64,000 bases of DNA from an uncultured bacterium (GTDB lineage Bacteria; Bacillota; Clostridia; Lachnospirales; Lachnospiraceae), in NCBI GenBank assembly GCA_947574055.1, contig CANPIC010000003.1, positions 1 to 64,000 of the forward strand, read 5' to 3'. This document shows, in pieces, positions 25,113 to 37,191 of the stretch (position 1 is the first letter of the stretch; every line of letters starts with the position of its first letter). Under the pieces are notes generated by a model. It searched no databases. It was not told where the DNA came from and worked only from the letters and a program-made list of their open reading frames with translations. The position numbers were made by a program, and so were the translations under genes.

Positions 25113-25537
25113 TTGCATTAGGGAGTGATCACGGCGGATTTGATCTGAAGCAGGAAATCATAAAATATCTGGAGGAAGCAGGTTATGCATATAAGGATTT
25201 CGGATGTGACAATAAGGAATCCTGTGACTATCCGGTGTATGGGAGAGCGGCGGCCAAAGCGGTGGCTGACGGCATTTGTGACAGAGGTATCGTCATCTGT
25301 ACGACGGGTATCGGCATATCCATTACCGCCAATAAAATAGCAGGTATCCGCTGTGCTCTGTGTGCGGACTCAGCGACTGCGAAGCTGACAAGACTGCATA
25401 ATAACGCCAATATACTGGCGCTGGGCGCGGGAATTGTCGGCACCAATCTGGCGATGGAGATCGTCAAGACATTTCTGGAAACAGAGTTTTCCGGAGAAGA
25501 GCGGCATCAGAGGAGAATTGATCTGATTGAAGAATAG
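25109..25537 (+). CDS. rpiB: ribose-5-phosphate isomerase B
   Basis: 142 aa. [17 protein letters not shown], the [13 protein letters not shown] phosphate loop (with the active-site Cys), GIRCALC and [10 protein letters not shown] are diagnostic of RpiB/LacAB isomerases. It interconverts ribose-5-phosphate and ribulose-5-phosphate. The start overlaps the sua5 stop, and upp follows after 10 bp, so the genes form an operon linking pentose phosphate and nucleotide salvage. Confidence 0.95.
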   Translation: MIALGSDHGGFDLKQEIIKYLEEAGYAYKDFGCDNKESCDYPVYGRAAAKAVADGICDRGIVICTTGIGISITANKIAGIRCALCADSATAKLTRLHNNANILALGAGIVGTNLAMEIVKTFLETEFSGEERHQRRIDLIEE

Positions 25538-25547
25538 GGGGATGGAA

Positions 25548-26177
25548 ATGGCAAAGACAGTAATTATGGATCATCCACTGATTCAGCATAAGATCGGCAA
25601 TATCAGAAGAAAAGAGACGGGTACCAAGGATTTCCGACAGACGATCAGTGAGATCGCCATGCTGATCTGCTATGAAGCTACAAGGGAACTGAAAGTGGCG
25701 GATGTAGAGATTGAGACACCGATCTGTCCTGCCACAGTCAAGGAACTGCAGGGCAAAAAACTGGCAGTGATACCGATATTGCGGGCCGGACTGGGGATGG
25801 TGGACGGTATTTTGGAACTGATTCCCACGGCCAAGGTCGGCCATATCGGTCTGTACCGGGACCCGCAGACGCTTGAACCGGTGGAATACTATTGTAAGAT
25901 ACCACCGGATTGTGCAGAGCGTGAGATCTTTGTGGTAGATCCCATGCTGGCCACGGGTGGTTCGTCATCGGAAGCAATCAGGCTGCTCAAAGAACGGGGG
26001 TGCCGGCATATCCATTTTATGTGCATCATAGCAGCGCCGGAAGGGGTGGAACGGATGCATAAGGACCATCCGGACGTGGATCTGTATATCGGTGCGCTGG
26101 ATGAGAAACTCAATGATCATGGCTATATCGTCCCTGGTCTGGGAGATGCCGGTGACAGGATCTTCGGTACGAAATAA
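25548..26177 (+). CDS. upp: uracil phosphoribosyltransferase
   Basis: 209 aa. The start at 25548 lies six bases after AGGGGG; ATGs at 25527 and 25542 are before or against it. [33 protein letters not shown] and the PRPP-binding [16 protein letters not shown] are diagnostic. It converts uracil and PRPP to UMP. Usual length. The next gene starts 13 bp downstream. Confidence 0.96.
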   Translation: MAKTVIMDHPLIQHKIGNIRRKETGTKDFRQTISEIAMLICYEATRELKVADVEIETPICPATVKELQGKKLAVIPILRAGLGMVDGILELIPTAKVGHIGLYRDPQTLEPVEYYCKIPPDCAEREIFVVDPMLATGGSSSEAIRLLKERGCRHIHFMCIIAAPEGVERMHKDHPDVDLYIGALDEKLNDHGYIVPGLGDAGDRIFGTK

Positions 26178-26190
26178 GCGGAGTGAGAGC

Positions 26191-26670
26191 ATGAAAAGAG
26201 AAGACTATATTTCCTGGGATGAATATTTTATGGGCATATCCAAGCTGTCCGGCATGCGTTCCAAGGATCCCAATACACAAGTGGGCGCATGTATCGTAAG
26301 TGAGGATAATAAGATACTTTCCATGGGGTATAACGGATTTCCCAGGGGCTGCTCGGACGATACCTTTCCGTGGGAGCGGGAAGGGGATATGATGGATACC
26401 AAGTATGCGTTTGTGACGCACAGTGAGTTAAATGCGATTTTGAACTACCGGGGCGGGAGTTTAAGCGGCGCCAAGCTGTATGTATCTTTGTTTCCCTGCA
26501 ATGAATGTGCAAAAGCGATCATTCAGGCCGGTATCCGGACCATTGTGTATGAAAGTGACAAATACGCCGATACACCGTCCAGCATGGCTTCGCGGAAAAT
26601 GCTGGATGCTGCGGGAGTCAGATATTATCAGTACAGACCCACCGGACGGGAGATCAGTCTGAAGTTGTAA
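26191..26670 (+). CDS. dCMP deaminase, ComEB family
   Basis: 159 aa. The start at 26191 follows GGAGTGAG. Zinc-dependent deaminase motifs are seen: THSELNAIL (His ligand and catalytic Glu) and PCNECAKAI (two Cys ligands). RSKDPNTQVGACIV at the N-terminus is typical of dCMP deaminases, which supply dUMP for thymidylate synthesis. Located directly after upp in the pyrimidine-salvage part of the operon. Confidence 0.93.
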   Translation: MKREDYISWDEYFMGISKLSGMRSKDPNTQVGACIVSEDNKILSMGYNGFPRGCSDDTFPWEREGDMMDTKYAFVTHSELNAILNYRGGSLSGAKLYVSLFPCNECAKAIIQAGIRTIVYESDKYADTPSSMASRKMLDAAGVRYYQYRPTGREISLKL

Positions 26671-26732
26671 AAAGAGGCCGGCATGCCATGCCAGTATGAG
26701 ACAGGCGCGGCATGTCAGGAGGGGTGAAGCAT

Positions 26733-27887
26733 ATGAAGGGGACTGCCAGGCAGATTGCGGCCATACTTTGCATGACAATATTTGTGGCCAGTGCGTCGGG
26801 GACAGTTCGCGCGACCACGACCCAGGAAAAGCTGGACAAGGCAAAAGAAGAGAAGAAGCAGACGCAGTCTGCGCTGGAACAGACAAAAGAAAACATACAG
26901 GGGATGCAGGGGGCCAGAAATTCCCTGCAGGGACAGTTGTCGATCTTGAATGATAATCTGGAAGAAGTCAGTCAGAACCTGGATGCACTGGAAGCGGATA
27001 TCGAGGAAAAAATTCAGGAAATCTCCGATACGGAGGCTGCGTTGCAGGAAGCGGAAGAAACCGTGGAATGGCAGTATGACTGTATGAAAAAAAGGATTAA
27101 GTTCATCTATGAGAGAGGTGACGCTGCCTGTATGGAGATGCTGTTCTCAGCCGAGGGTCTGGGTGATTTTCTGAACAAAAGCGAATATATTGAAAAGATT
27201 TCCGAGTATGATCATAGAATGTTGGAAGAATATAAGGAAACCAGGGCAACGATCGAGGAAACCAAAGAGAAGCTGGTAGCCCGGAAAGAAGAACTGGATG
27301 ATCTGCGGGAAAAGACAAAGGCGGAACAGGACAAAGTGGCCGGGATGGTAAAGACAACGGCCAATAATATAGCCGGCTACGCAGATCAGATCTCTGAGGC
27401 GGAAACAGTGGCGCATGCCTATGAAGAAAAAGTCAAAGAACAGGATGCCAATATCGCGGCATTGCAGAAACAGCTAGCCGAAGAGCAGGCCATGTCCAGG
27501 CTGGCGGCCAAATCAGCCAAACGAGATATTTCCGAAGTGACTTTTGCAGAAGGGGACAGAGAACTTCTGGCACAGCTTATTTACTGTGAAGCTGGTGGAG
27601 AGCCTTATGAAGGCAAAGTGGCTGTGGGAGCGGTGGTAATCAATCGGGTCCTGAGTTCGGTATATCCGGATACGGTCGTGGGAGTGATCTATCAGAACAA
27701 ACAGTTCTCGCCGGTAGGAAGCGGCAGACTGGCACTGGCGCTGGCCGAAGGGCGGGCGACATCTGCATGCTATCAGGCAGCGGACGAAGCGATGAGCGGG
27801 GTGAGTAATGTGGGAAATTGTGTTTATTTTAGGACTCCCATACCGGGGCTGACCGGCATCGCCATCGGCGGACATATCTTTTACTGA
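26733..27887 (+). CDS. secreted cell wall hydrolase, coiled coil plus SleB-type domain
   Basis: 384 aa. The start at 26733 follows AGGAGGGG. A signal peptide (residues 1 to ~27, ending ASGTVRA) precedes a long alpha-helical coiled coil (about 30-260) of the PcsB/CwlO N-terminal type. The C-terminal ~120 residues form a Hydrolase_2/SleB domain: LLAQLIYCEAGGEPYEGKVAVGAVVINRV with the catalytic Glu, then GVIYQNKQFSPVGSG. SleB enzymes are lytic transglycosylases of spore cortex. The coiled coil suggests control by a divisome or FtsEX-like partner (inference). It ends at a bidirectional terminator. Confidence 0.9.
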   Translation: MKGTARQIAAILCMTIFVASASGTVRATTTQEKLDKAKEEKKQTQSALEQTKENIQGMQGARNSLQGQLSILNDNLEEVSQNLDALEADIEEKIQEISDTEAALQEAEETVEWQYDCMKKRIKFIYERGDAACMEMLFSAEGLGDFLNKSEYIEKISEYDHRMLEEYKETRATIEETKEKLVARKEELDDLREKTKAEQDKVAGMVKTTANNIAGYADQISEAETVAHAYEEKVKEQDANIAALQKQLAEEQAMSRLAAKSAKRDISEVTFAEGDRELLAQLIYCEAGGEPYEGKVAVGAVVINRVLSSVYPDTVVGVIYQNKQFSPVGSGRLALALAEGRATSACYQAADEAMSGVSNVGNCVYFRTPIPGLTGIAIGGHIFY

Positions 27888-27904
27888 GCGGTCAGGGGCA
27901 GACA

Positions 27905-27932
27905 AAAGCCGGCAGTTTTGCCGGCTGGTGTT
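27905..27932. terminator. bidirectional terminator
   Basis: AGCCGGCA (27907-27914) and TGCCGGCT (27919-27926) form an 8-bp stem. GTGTTTATT follows on the plus strand and TTTGTC on the minus strand, between two convergent genes. Confidence 0.75.
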
Positions 27933-28408
27933 TATTCAAATGCTTCTATGTATGCCGTGAGTTCGCACAGCCTGCCGGCATAGATCTTCGTGAGCAGGCG
28001 GCTGCAGGAGAGCAGTGCAGATTTCAGATCATCCAGAGAAATGCCGCCTTGCTCCAGGGCAGGTACCATTTCATCCAGATCCACAACTTTGACAAAGCCA
28101 TCCGGATAGACGATCACATCGGCCAGCAGATCGGTTACAATCAATTTGTGCTCTGCCTTTTTATATTCGCTTGTAATAATGTCGCAATAATAATAAAGAA
28201 GAGAGCCGTCTGCATAATAGAATTTACTGACTTTGTAGCCTTCTTTCAGAAAATAGCAGGAATAGCCATGGTGCAGATCCTTCTTGGGTTTCAAAGCGTT
28301 CCATTTGGTTACGATTCTGTCCTGATCCCAGGACAGGATGCTATCGTCTTTCAAAAGGATACATTCGTTGGGGATGATCCGTTTCCGGTAAAGTGAGGGA
28401 TATTCCAT
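27932..28408 (-). CDS. DUF402 domain protein
   Basis: 158 aa from the ATG at 28408, seven bases after GGAG; an ATG two codons earlier (28414) is too close, and the longer frame to 28546 is not expected. KWNALKPKKDLHHGYSCYFL, KVSKFYYADGSLLYYYCDI and VVDLDEMVPAL show the DUF402 fold (FomD/nucleoside-diphosphatase-like, with Asp/Glu metal ligands). Several members hydrolyse nucleoside or ribonucleoside diphosphates; the substrate here is unknown. It is divergent from the atp operon. Confidence 0.8.
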   Translation of the reverse strand: MEYPSLYRKRIIPNECILLKDDSILSWDQDRIVTKWNALKPKKDLHHGYSCYFLKEGYKVSKFYYADGSLLYYYCDIITSEYKKAEHKLIVTDLLADVIVYPDGFVKVVDLDEMVPALEQGGISLDDLKSALLSCSRLLTKIYAGRLCELTAYIEAFE

Positions 28409-28531
28409 AGTCATTCTCCGCAGGCAGGTTGTCAGGAATCGGAAGCCGGAAGCATTGTCCGGTATAAGTAAAATGCTACACGCAGTGGATCTAAAAGTCA
28501 ATGGAAAATCCGAGTTTTTTTGATGTTTGTC

Positions 28532-28560
28532 TTTACAGGGAGACAAATATTGGATATAAT
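28532..28560 (+). promoter_or_regulatory. atp operon promoter
   Basis: TTTACA (28532-28537), a 17-bp spacer and TATAAT (28555-28560). An inverted repeat, TTTGTCT (28526-28532) with AGACAAA (28541-28547), straddles the -35 and could be an operator. Confidence 0.7.
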
Positions 28561-28576
28561 CTCTACTGGGGGAGCC

Positions 28577-28873
28577 ATGAAAATAAGGGAAAAACGGAGA
28601 AACGATAAAAACCGGAAGAAGACAGTATATCAGGCGCTTATAGCGGTCAGTCAGTTCGGTATCAATATGCTTGTCCCTATTTTTCTATGTTTTTTTGCAG
28701 GCTTGTTCTTAGATAGAAAAATGGGGACTTCCTTTTTTATGGTCCTTCTTTTCTTTGTGGGGGCACTGGCAGGGTTTCGCAATGTGTTTCTGCTGGCAAG
28801 AAGGATTTATGGGGATGCAGAAGGGAAGGCCGTTCATGAAAGAAAAGGAAAGGCGACAGATCAGGATTCCTGA
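28577..28873 (+). CDS. AtpZ/AtpI family protein
   Basis: 98 aa. The start at 28577 follows GGGGGAG. Two transmembrane helices (about 30-50 and 58-78) carry the family pattern GINMLVPIFLCFFAGLFLDRK, followed by a GAxxGFRNVF-like second helix. AtpZ-type proteins lie first in F-type ATP synthase operons and are proposed to help Mg2+ supply or c-ring assembly. It overlaps the next gene by 38 bases. Confidence 0.85.
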   Translation: MKIREKRRNDKNRKKTVYQALIAVSQFGINMLVPIFLCFFAGLFLDRKMGTSFFMVLLFFVGALAGFRNVFLLARRIYGDAEGKAVHERKGKATDQDS

Positions 28874-29243
28874 GACGTTAAGAGAACTGTATGCGGGGAT
28901 CGCAGTGCTATCCATTTTGCTGCAGGTGACTGTCGTATGGTTTGTGGAGGACAGATTGTCTTACAGTCTGGGGCTCTGGATCGGCGCGGCGGCTGCAATG
29001 GTGTTTGTATGGCATATGTGGAGGACGCTGGATCTGGCACTGGAACTGGGAGAGGCCGGGGCACAGAAGGTCATGCGGCGACAGGCAGTGATTCGTTACG
29101 GTCTGGTGGCAGGTGTGCTGGGGCTGTTGATGCTTACGCGGGCAGCCAATCCGCTGGCGGCTTTTCTGGGTATTATGACACTGAAAGTAGCGGCGTATTT
29201 ACAGCCGGTTACCCATAAAGTGATTTTAAAATTAAGGAGGTGA
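28836..29243 (+). CDS. atpI: ATP synthase subunit I (AtpI-like)
   Basis: 135 aa. The start at 28836 follows GGGAAGG. Four hydrophobic segments are predicted; the last is KVAAYLQPVTHKVILKL, a common ending in this family. AtpI acts as a chaperone for c-ring assembly, notably in Na+-translocating synthases. Sequence similarity is low in this family, so the call leans on position directly before atpB and on membrane topology. Confidence 0.78.
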   Translation: MKEKERRQIRIPETLRELYAGIAVLSILLQVTVVWFVEDRLSYSLGLWIGAAAAMVFVWHMWRTLDLALELGEAGAQKVMRRQAVIRYGLVAGVLGLLMLTRAANPLAAFLGIMTLKVAAYLQPVTHKVILKLRR

Positions 29244-29247
29244 ATCT

Positions 29248-30287
<1,040 letters not shown>

Positions 30288-30318
30288 AAAGTCTCTTTAA
30301 AAATGAAAGGAGGCAGAC

Positions 30319-30837
30319 ATGGACTCATATTTATTTGACCTGACCCCACAGCTCCTTCATGATGCACTGCTGAGCATGATTGCGGTATTTACGTTGTTTC
30401 TGGTGGCTTCTCATTTTCTGTTCAATCCGATCCGTGATATGCTCAAAAAGCGTAAGGAACAGATCCGGGACGATCTGGGAGACGCAAAGAACAGTCGGGA
30501 AGAGGCACAGCGTCTGAAGGAAGAGTATGAGGCAAAACTTCAGAATGTGGAGAAGGAAGCCGAAGAAATACTGAGCGCTGCCAGAAAGAAAGCGCTGGCG
30601 AATGAAGCTAAGATCATCGCGGATGCCAAAGAGGAAGCTGTCAGAATCAGAGAGCGGGCGGCACAGGAAGCTGAGCTTGAGAAGAAGAAAGCAGCGGATG
30701 ATGTGAAAAAGGAAATGGTTTCTATCGCATCCCTTATGGCGGGCAAAGTGGTTGCCGCATCTATGAATACGGCAATTCAGGATAGCCTGCTGGAAGAAAC
30801 ATTAAAGGAAATAGGTGATACTACATGGCTAAGCTGA
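30319..30837 (+). CDS. atpF: F0F1 ATP synthase subunit b
   Basis: 172 aa. One N-terminal membrane helix (LSMIAVFTLFLVASHFLF) is followed by a long charged helical stalk rich in Ala/Glu/Lys, the peripheral-stator architecture of subunit b. AAAGGAGG precedes the start. It overlaps atpH by 13 bases, implying coupled translation of stator subunits. Confidence 0.95.
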   Translation: MDSYLFDLTPQLLHDALLSMIAVFTLFLVASHFLFNPIRDMLKKRKEQIRDDLGDAKNSREEAQRLKEEYEAKLQNVEKEAEEILSAARKKALANEAKIIADAKEEAVRIRERAAQEAELEKKKAADDVKKEMVSIASLMAGKVVAASMNTAIQDSLLEETLKEIGDTTWLS

Positions 30838-31373
30838 TTTCCAAAACCTATGGAGAGGCATTGTATGAACTTGCCATAGAAGAAAATAAAGTGGATTCCT
30901 TTGCGGAAGAGATCGCAGTGCTGCGCGGAATCCTTGCCGACAGCAAGGAACTGAACAACCTGATGAACCATCCCAAAATCGCAAAGGAAGAGAAACTTCA
31001 GGTGATGAAGCATGTGTTTGAGGGCAGGCTGGATGCACAGCTGCTGGGATTTCTTTCCCTTATCATCACAAAAGACCGTTACGGTGAAGTGGACAGTATC
31101 CTGCGGTATTTTCTGGATCAGGTGAAGGAACTGAAAGGGATCGGCGTCGCTTATGTGGCATCGGCAGAGCCGCTCAAAGAAGCGCAGAAGCAGCAGATTG
31201 TTGATAAACTGCTTGCGACAACCGGATATCAGCAGATGGAGATGCATTATACGGTAGACTGCGGGCTGATCGGCGGTATCGTGATCCGGATCGGAGACCG
31301 GGTCGTGGACAGCAGCATCCGGACAAAACTGGAAGAGTTGCAGAAAAGCCTGATGAAGATACAGTTGGCTTAA
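30825..31373 (+). CDS. atpH: F0F1 ATP synthase subunit delta
   Basis: 182 aa. An N-terminal helical domain starting ISKTYGEALYELAIEEN and a C-terminal domain with the conserved CGLIGGIVIRIGDRVVDSSI. It joins the b stalk to the top of F1. The start lies inside atpF. A 98-bp gap with a hairpin (31427-31447) separates it from atpA. Confidence 0.95.
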   Translation: MAKLISKTYGEALYELAIEENKVDSFAEEIAVLRGILADSKELNNLMNHPKIAKEEKLQVMKHVFEGRLDAQLLGFLSLIITKDRYGEVDSILRYFLDQVKELKGIGVAYVASAEPLKEAQKQQIVDKLLATTGYQQMEMHYTVDCGLIGGIVIRIGDRVVDSSIRTKLEELQKSLMKIQLA

Positions 31374-31426
31374 AAGGAATGAAGAAATATTTTTATATGG
31401 AAGAGGCGTACTGAGGTGCGCGTAGG

Positions 31427-31447
31427 TCATCAACCTGCGGTTGGTGA
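31427..31447 (+). promoter_or_regulatory. intercistronic hairpin before atpA
   Basis: TCATCAACC-TGC-GGTTGGTGA is a 9-bp stem with one G-T pair and a 3-nt loop, in the 98-bp gap. No T-run follows. It may affect mRNA stability or atpA translation. Confidence 0.5.
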
Positions 31448-31465
31448 CAAGAGAAAGGTGCGTAG

Positions 31466-32968
<1,503 letters not shown>

Positions 32969-32987
32969 GTGGAAAGGGTGATATGTT

Positions 32988-33848
32988 ATGGCCTCGATGA
33001 TAGACATTAAAAGACGGAAAGTCAGTATTCAGAGTACCCAGCAGATTACCAAAGCCATGAAGCTCGTATCTACGGTCAAGCTCCAGAGAGCGAAAGCACG
33101 TGCGGAACAGTCGAAAGATTATTTTAACTGTATGTACGAAACCGTTACCTCCATGCTGGCCAGGACCGGGCACAGCGACCATCCATATCTGAAAGCAAGT
33201 ACGGGCGGTAAAAAGGCTGTGATTGTTGTAACTTCCAACAGAGGTCTGGCAGGCGGCTACAATTCCAACGTGATCAAATTGATCACAAACGGGGCGTTTC
33301 AGAAAGAGGAACTGTTGATTTATGCGGTGGGAAAGAAAGGCAGAGATGCCCTTTCCCGCCATGGTTATGAAATCAAAGGGGATTTTTCCGATATGATCGA
33401 AGAACCGCAGTATCCGGACGCGGTGCGTCTGGCTAATACGCTTCTCAAAGCGTTCGCGGATGGCGAGATCGGGGAGATCTATCTGGCTTATACCATGTTT
33501 AAAAATACGGTCAGCCACGTTCCCACGCTCTTAAAACTGCTTCCGGTGGAAGCGGGAAGTGCAGAAGGTGCGTCTGAGAAAGAAAATCAGATTCCCATGA
33601 ATTTTGAGCCGGAAGACGATGAAGCACTGAATCTGATCATTCCCAAATATGTAACGAGCCTGATCTATGGCGGTCTGGTAGAGGCGGCAGCCAGTGAGAA
33701 CGGTGCAAGGATGCAGGCAATGGATTCGGCAACGAGCAATGCTGAAGAAATGATCGGAAAACTGACGCTCTTGTATAACAGAGCCCGTCAGGGATCCATT
33801 ACACAGGAATTAACAGAGATTATAGCCGGTGCGGAAGCGATCAGTTAG
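32988..33848 (+). CDS. atpG: F0F1 ATP synthase subunit gamma
   Basis: 286 aa. The N-terminal helix MIDIKRRKVSIQSTQQITKAM and C-terminal NGARMQAMDSATSNAEEMI helices make the central shaft. VVTSNRGLAGGYNSN is also conserved. It rotates inside alpha3-beta3 and carries torque from the c ring. GGAAAGGGTG precedes the start. It is followed not by atpD directly but by a 164-bp gap with an inverted-repeat element. Confidence 0.96.
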   Translation: MASMIDIKRRKVSIQSTQQITKAMKLVSTVKLQRAKARAEQSKDYFNCMYETVTSMLARTGHSDHPYLKASTGGKKAVIVVTSNRGLAGGYNSNVIKLITNGAFQKEELLIYAVGKKGRDALSRHGYEIKGDFSDMIEEPQYPDAVRLANTLLKAFADGEIGEIYLAYTMFKNTVSHVPTLLKLLPVEAGSAEGASEKENQIPMNFEPEDDEALNLIIPKYVTSLIYGGLVEAAASENGARMQAMDSATSNAEEMIGKLTLLYNRARQGSITQELTEIIAGAEAIS

Positions 33849-33849
33849 G

Positions 33850-35404
<1,555 letters not shown>

Positions 35405-35415
35405 GGGGTGAGCAT

Positions 35416-35823
35416 ATGGCGGAAGGAAATAAATTCGAATTGAAAATCATTACCCCCGACAGAGTATTCTATGAAGGGGAGGCTTCCATGGTGGAATTTA
35501 ACACCACGGAAGGAGAAATCGGCATTTACAAGGCGCATGTGCCCACGACAGTGATACTTGCACCGGGTATTCTGACGATTACCGAAGAAGGTGGTCTGAA
35601 AGAGGCTGCACTGCATGCCGGATTTGCGGAGATTTTGCAGGAAAAGGTGACGATCATGGCGGAAGTGGTGGAATGGCCGGAAGAGATCGACCTTACCAGA
35701 GCGGAGGAAGCCCGTCAGAGAGCCGAAGAGCGGCTGGCCTCCAAAACGCCGGAGACGGATATCGCAAGAGCGGAAACTGCACTTCACAGAGCGATTGCGC
35801 GGATTGAAGCAAAAAAGAAATAG
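35416..35823 (+). CDS. atpC: F0F1 ATP synthase subunit epsilon
   Basis: 135 aa. The N-terminal beta-sandwich (FELKIITPDRVFYEGEASMV, EGEIGIYKAHVP) is followed by two C-terminal helices rich in Ala/Glu/Arg (EEARQRAEERLASK). It contacts gamma and the c ring and can inhibit ATP hydrolysis. Last gene of the operon, 11 bp after atpD and before a strong terminator. Confidence 0.96.
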   Translation: MAEGNKFELKIITPDRVFYEGEASMVEFNTTEGEIGIYKAHVPTTVILAPGILTITEEGGLKEAALHAGFAEILQEKVTIMAEVVEWPEEIDLTRAEEARQRAEERLASKTPETDIARAETALHRAIARIEAKKK

Positions 35824-35839
35824 GTTCTTATCACGGAAA

Positions 35840-35876
35840 CGATGCAGCTTTTGGACAGAGCTGCATTGTTTTTTTG
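35840..35876 (+). terminator. terminator of the atp operon
   Basis: ATGCAGCT (35842-35849) and AGCTGCAT (35859-35866), extended by a G-T and a C-G pair, form a perfect stem followed by TGTTTTTTT. Confidence 0.9.
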
Positions 35877-36018
35877 ACAGTAGTTTCTAAGAAAATTTAA
35901 TGTCTATTTTTCTGTTGTCCTTTTGGATGAAAGACAGTAAAATGGAAAGAAAGTAACAGCGCTGCCTGCAGGCGGCCTGTGAGTGAATGAGAAATAAGAG
36001 AATGGAAGAGGGACAGAG

Positions 36019-37188
36019 ATGGAACGGCTGAAGCAGATTGTGGAAGAATGTCTGGATCAGGGGCTGTATCAGATGATTATCAGCCATCCGCGTGGGAAGG
36101 GCGGTATTACAAAAATCAAAGTACGTCCGGTGATGATCCGGGGAGAACTGCTTTACCAGGAAAGCCGTTTTGAAGGGATCAAAGTGTTTCATGAAAACAG
36201 AACCGCACCTGAGCTGGCAGAGTCGGTTATCCGGAGGATGGATGGGGGCTTTAGACAACTGGAGATCCATACCACCAGTCGGCAGGTGACGGCGCTGGCC
36301 GGCAAAAAAGGGAATGTGACAGTGAAAACACGGAATGTGGAGAGGCAGAAAGCACCGGATCTGTCTCATAACCGCCGCAAACAGTATCTGCTGGAAGAGT
36401 CGGTCCCGGTGGGATTTTTGCAGGATCTGGGTGTGCAGAACCGGGAAGGAAAGATCGTTAAGAGCAAGTATGATAAGTTTCGCCAGATCAATCGCTTCCT
36501 GGAATTTATAGAAGATATTCTGCCCATGCTGCCGATGGGGCGGACGATCAAGATCGTGGACTTTGGCTGTGGAAAATCGTATCTTACCTTTGCCATGTAT
36601 TATTATCTGAAAATTTTAAAACAATATGATGTGGATATTACCGGACTGGATCTGAAAGCAGATGTGATCATGACCTGTAACCGGCTCAGTCACAAATACG
36701 GATATGAAAAACTTCGTTTTATCCAGGGAGATATCAGAGAATTTGAACGGGAAGAGCCTGTGGATATGGTGGTCTGCCTCCATGCCTGCGATACTGCGAC
36801 AGATCATGCGCTGGCAAAAGCCGTGAGCTGGGGCGCCGGAGTGATACTGGCAGTGCCCTGTTGTCAGCATGAACTGAATGGACAGATGAAGTGCCAGGCG
36901 TTGGCGGAGTTGTTTTCCTATGGACTGGTGAAAGAGAGGACTGCTGCGCTGTTTACGGATGCACTCAGAGGGCAGATCATGGAAAGTGCGGGATATGATA
37001 CACAGATTATGGAATTTATTGATATGGAACATACGCCCAAGAATATTATGCTTCGCTGCAGCAGGCGAAAAACAGGCAGCAATGATCCGGGGGAGTGGGC
37101 ATACCGGGCCGGAAAGCGCAGGGATGTGGAAGGACTGATGGAATATTTGCAGGTGCGGCCAACATTGTATACACTTTTACAGGAGTGA
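36019..37188 (+). CDS. class I SAM-dependent methyltransferase (METTL25/Methyltransf_32-like)
   Basis: 389 aa. Residues 1-150 form an N-terminal domain of unknown role with a basic stretch. The Rossmann fold starts at about residue 180 with motif I KIVDFGCGKSYLTFAM, then GLDLKADV (acidic loop) and VVCLHACDTATDHAL, with the CCQHEL block common to this methyltransferase family. The substrate is unknown; RNA or protein are both possible. It has its own promoter region after the atp terminator, and the next gene starts three bases after its stop. Confidence 0.82.
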   Translation: MERLKQIVEECLDQGLYQMIISHPRGKGGITKIKVRPVMIRGELLYQESRFEGIKVFHENRTAPELAESVIRRMDGGFRQLEIHTTSRQVTALAGKKGNVTVKTRNVERQKAPDLSHNRRKQYLLEESVPVGFLQDLGVQNREGKIVKSKYDKFRQINRFLEFIEDILPMLPMGRTIKIVDFGCGKSYLTFAMYYYLKILKQYDVDITGLDLKADVIMTCNRLSHKYGYEKLRFIQGDIREFEREEPVDMVVCLHACDTATDHALAKAVSWGAGVILAVPCCQHELNGQMKCQALAELFSYGLVKERTAALFTDALRGQIMESAGYDTQIMEFIDMEHTPKNIMLRCSRRKTGSNDPGEWAYRAGKRRDVEGLMEYLQVRPTLYTLLQE

Positions 37189-37191
37189 TCT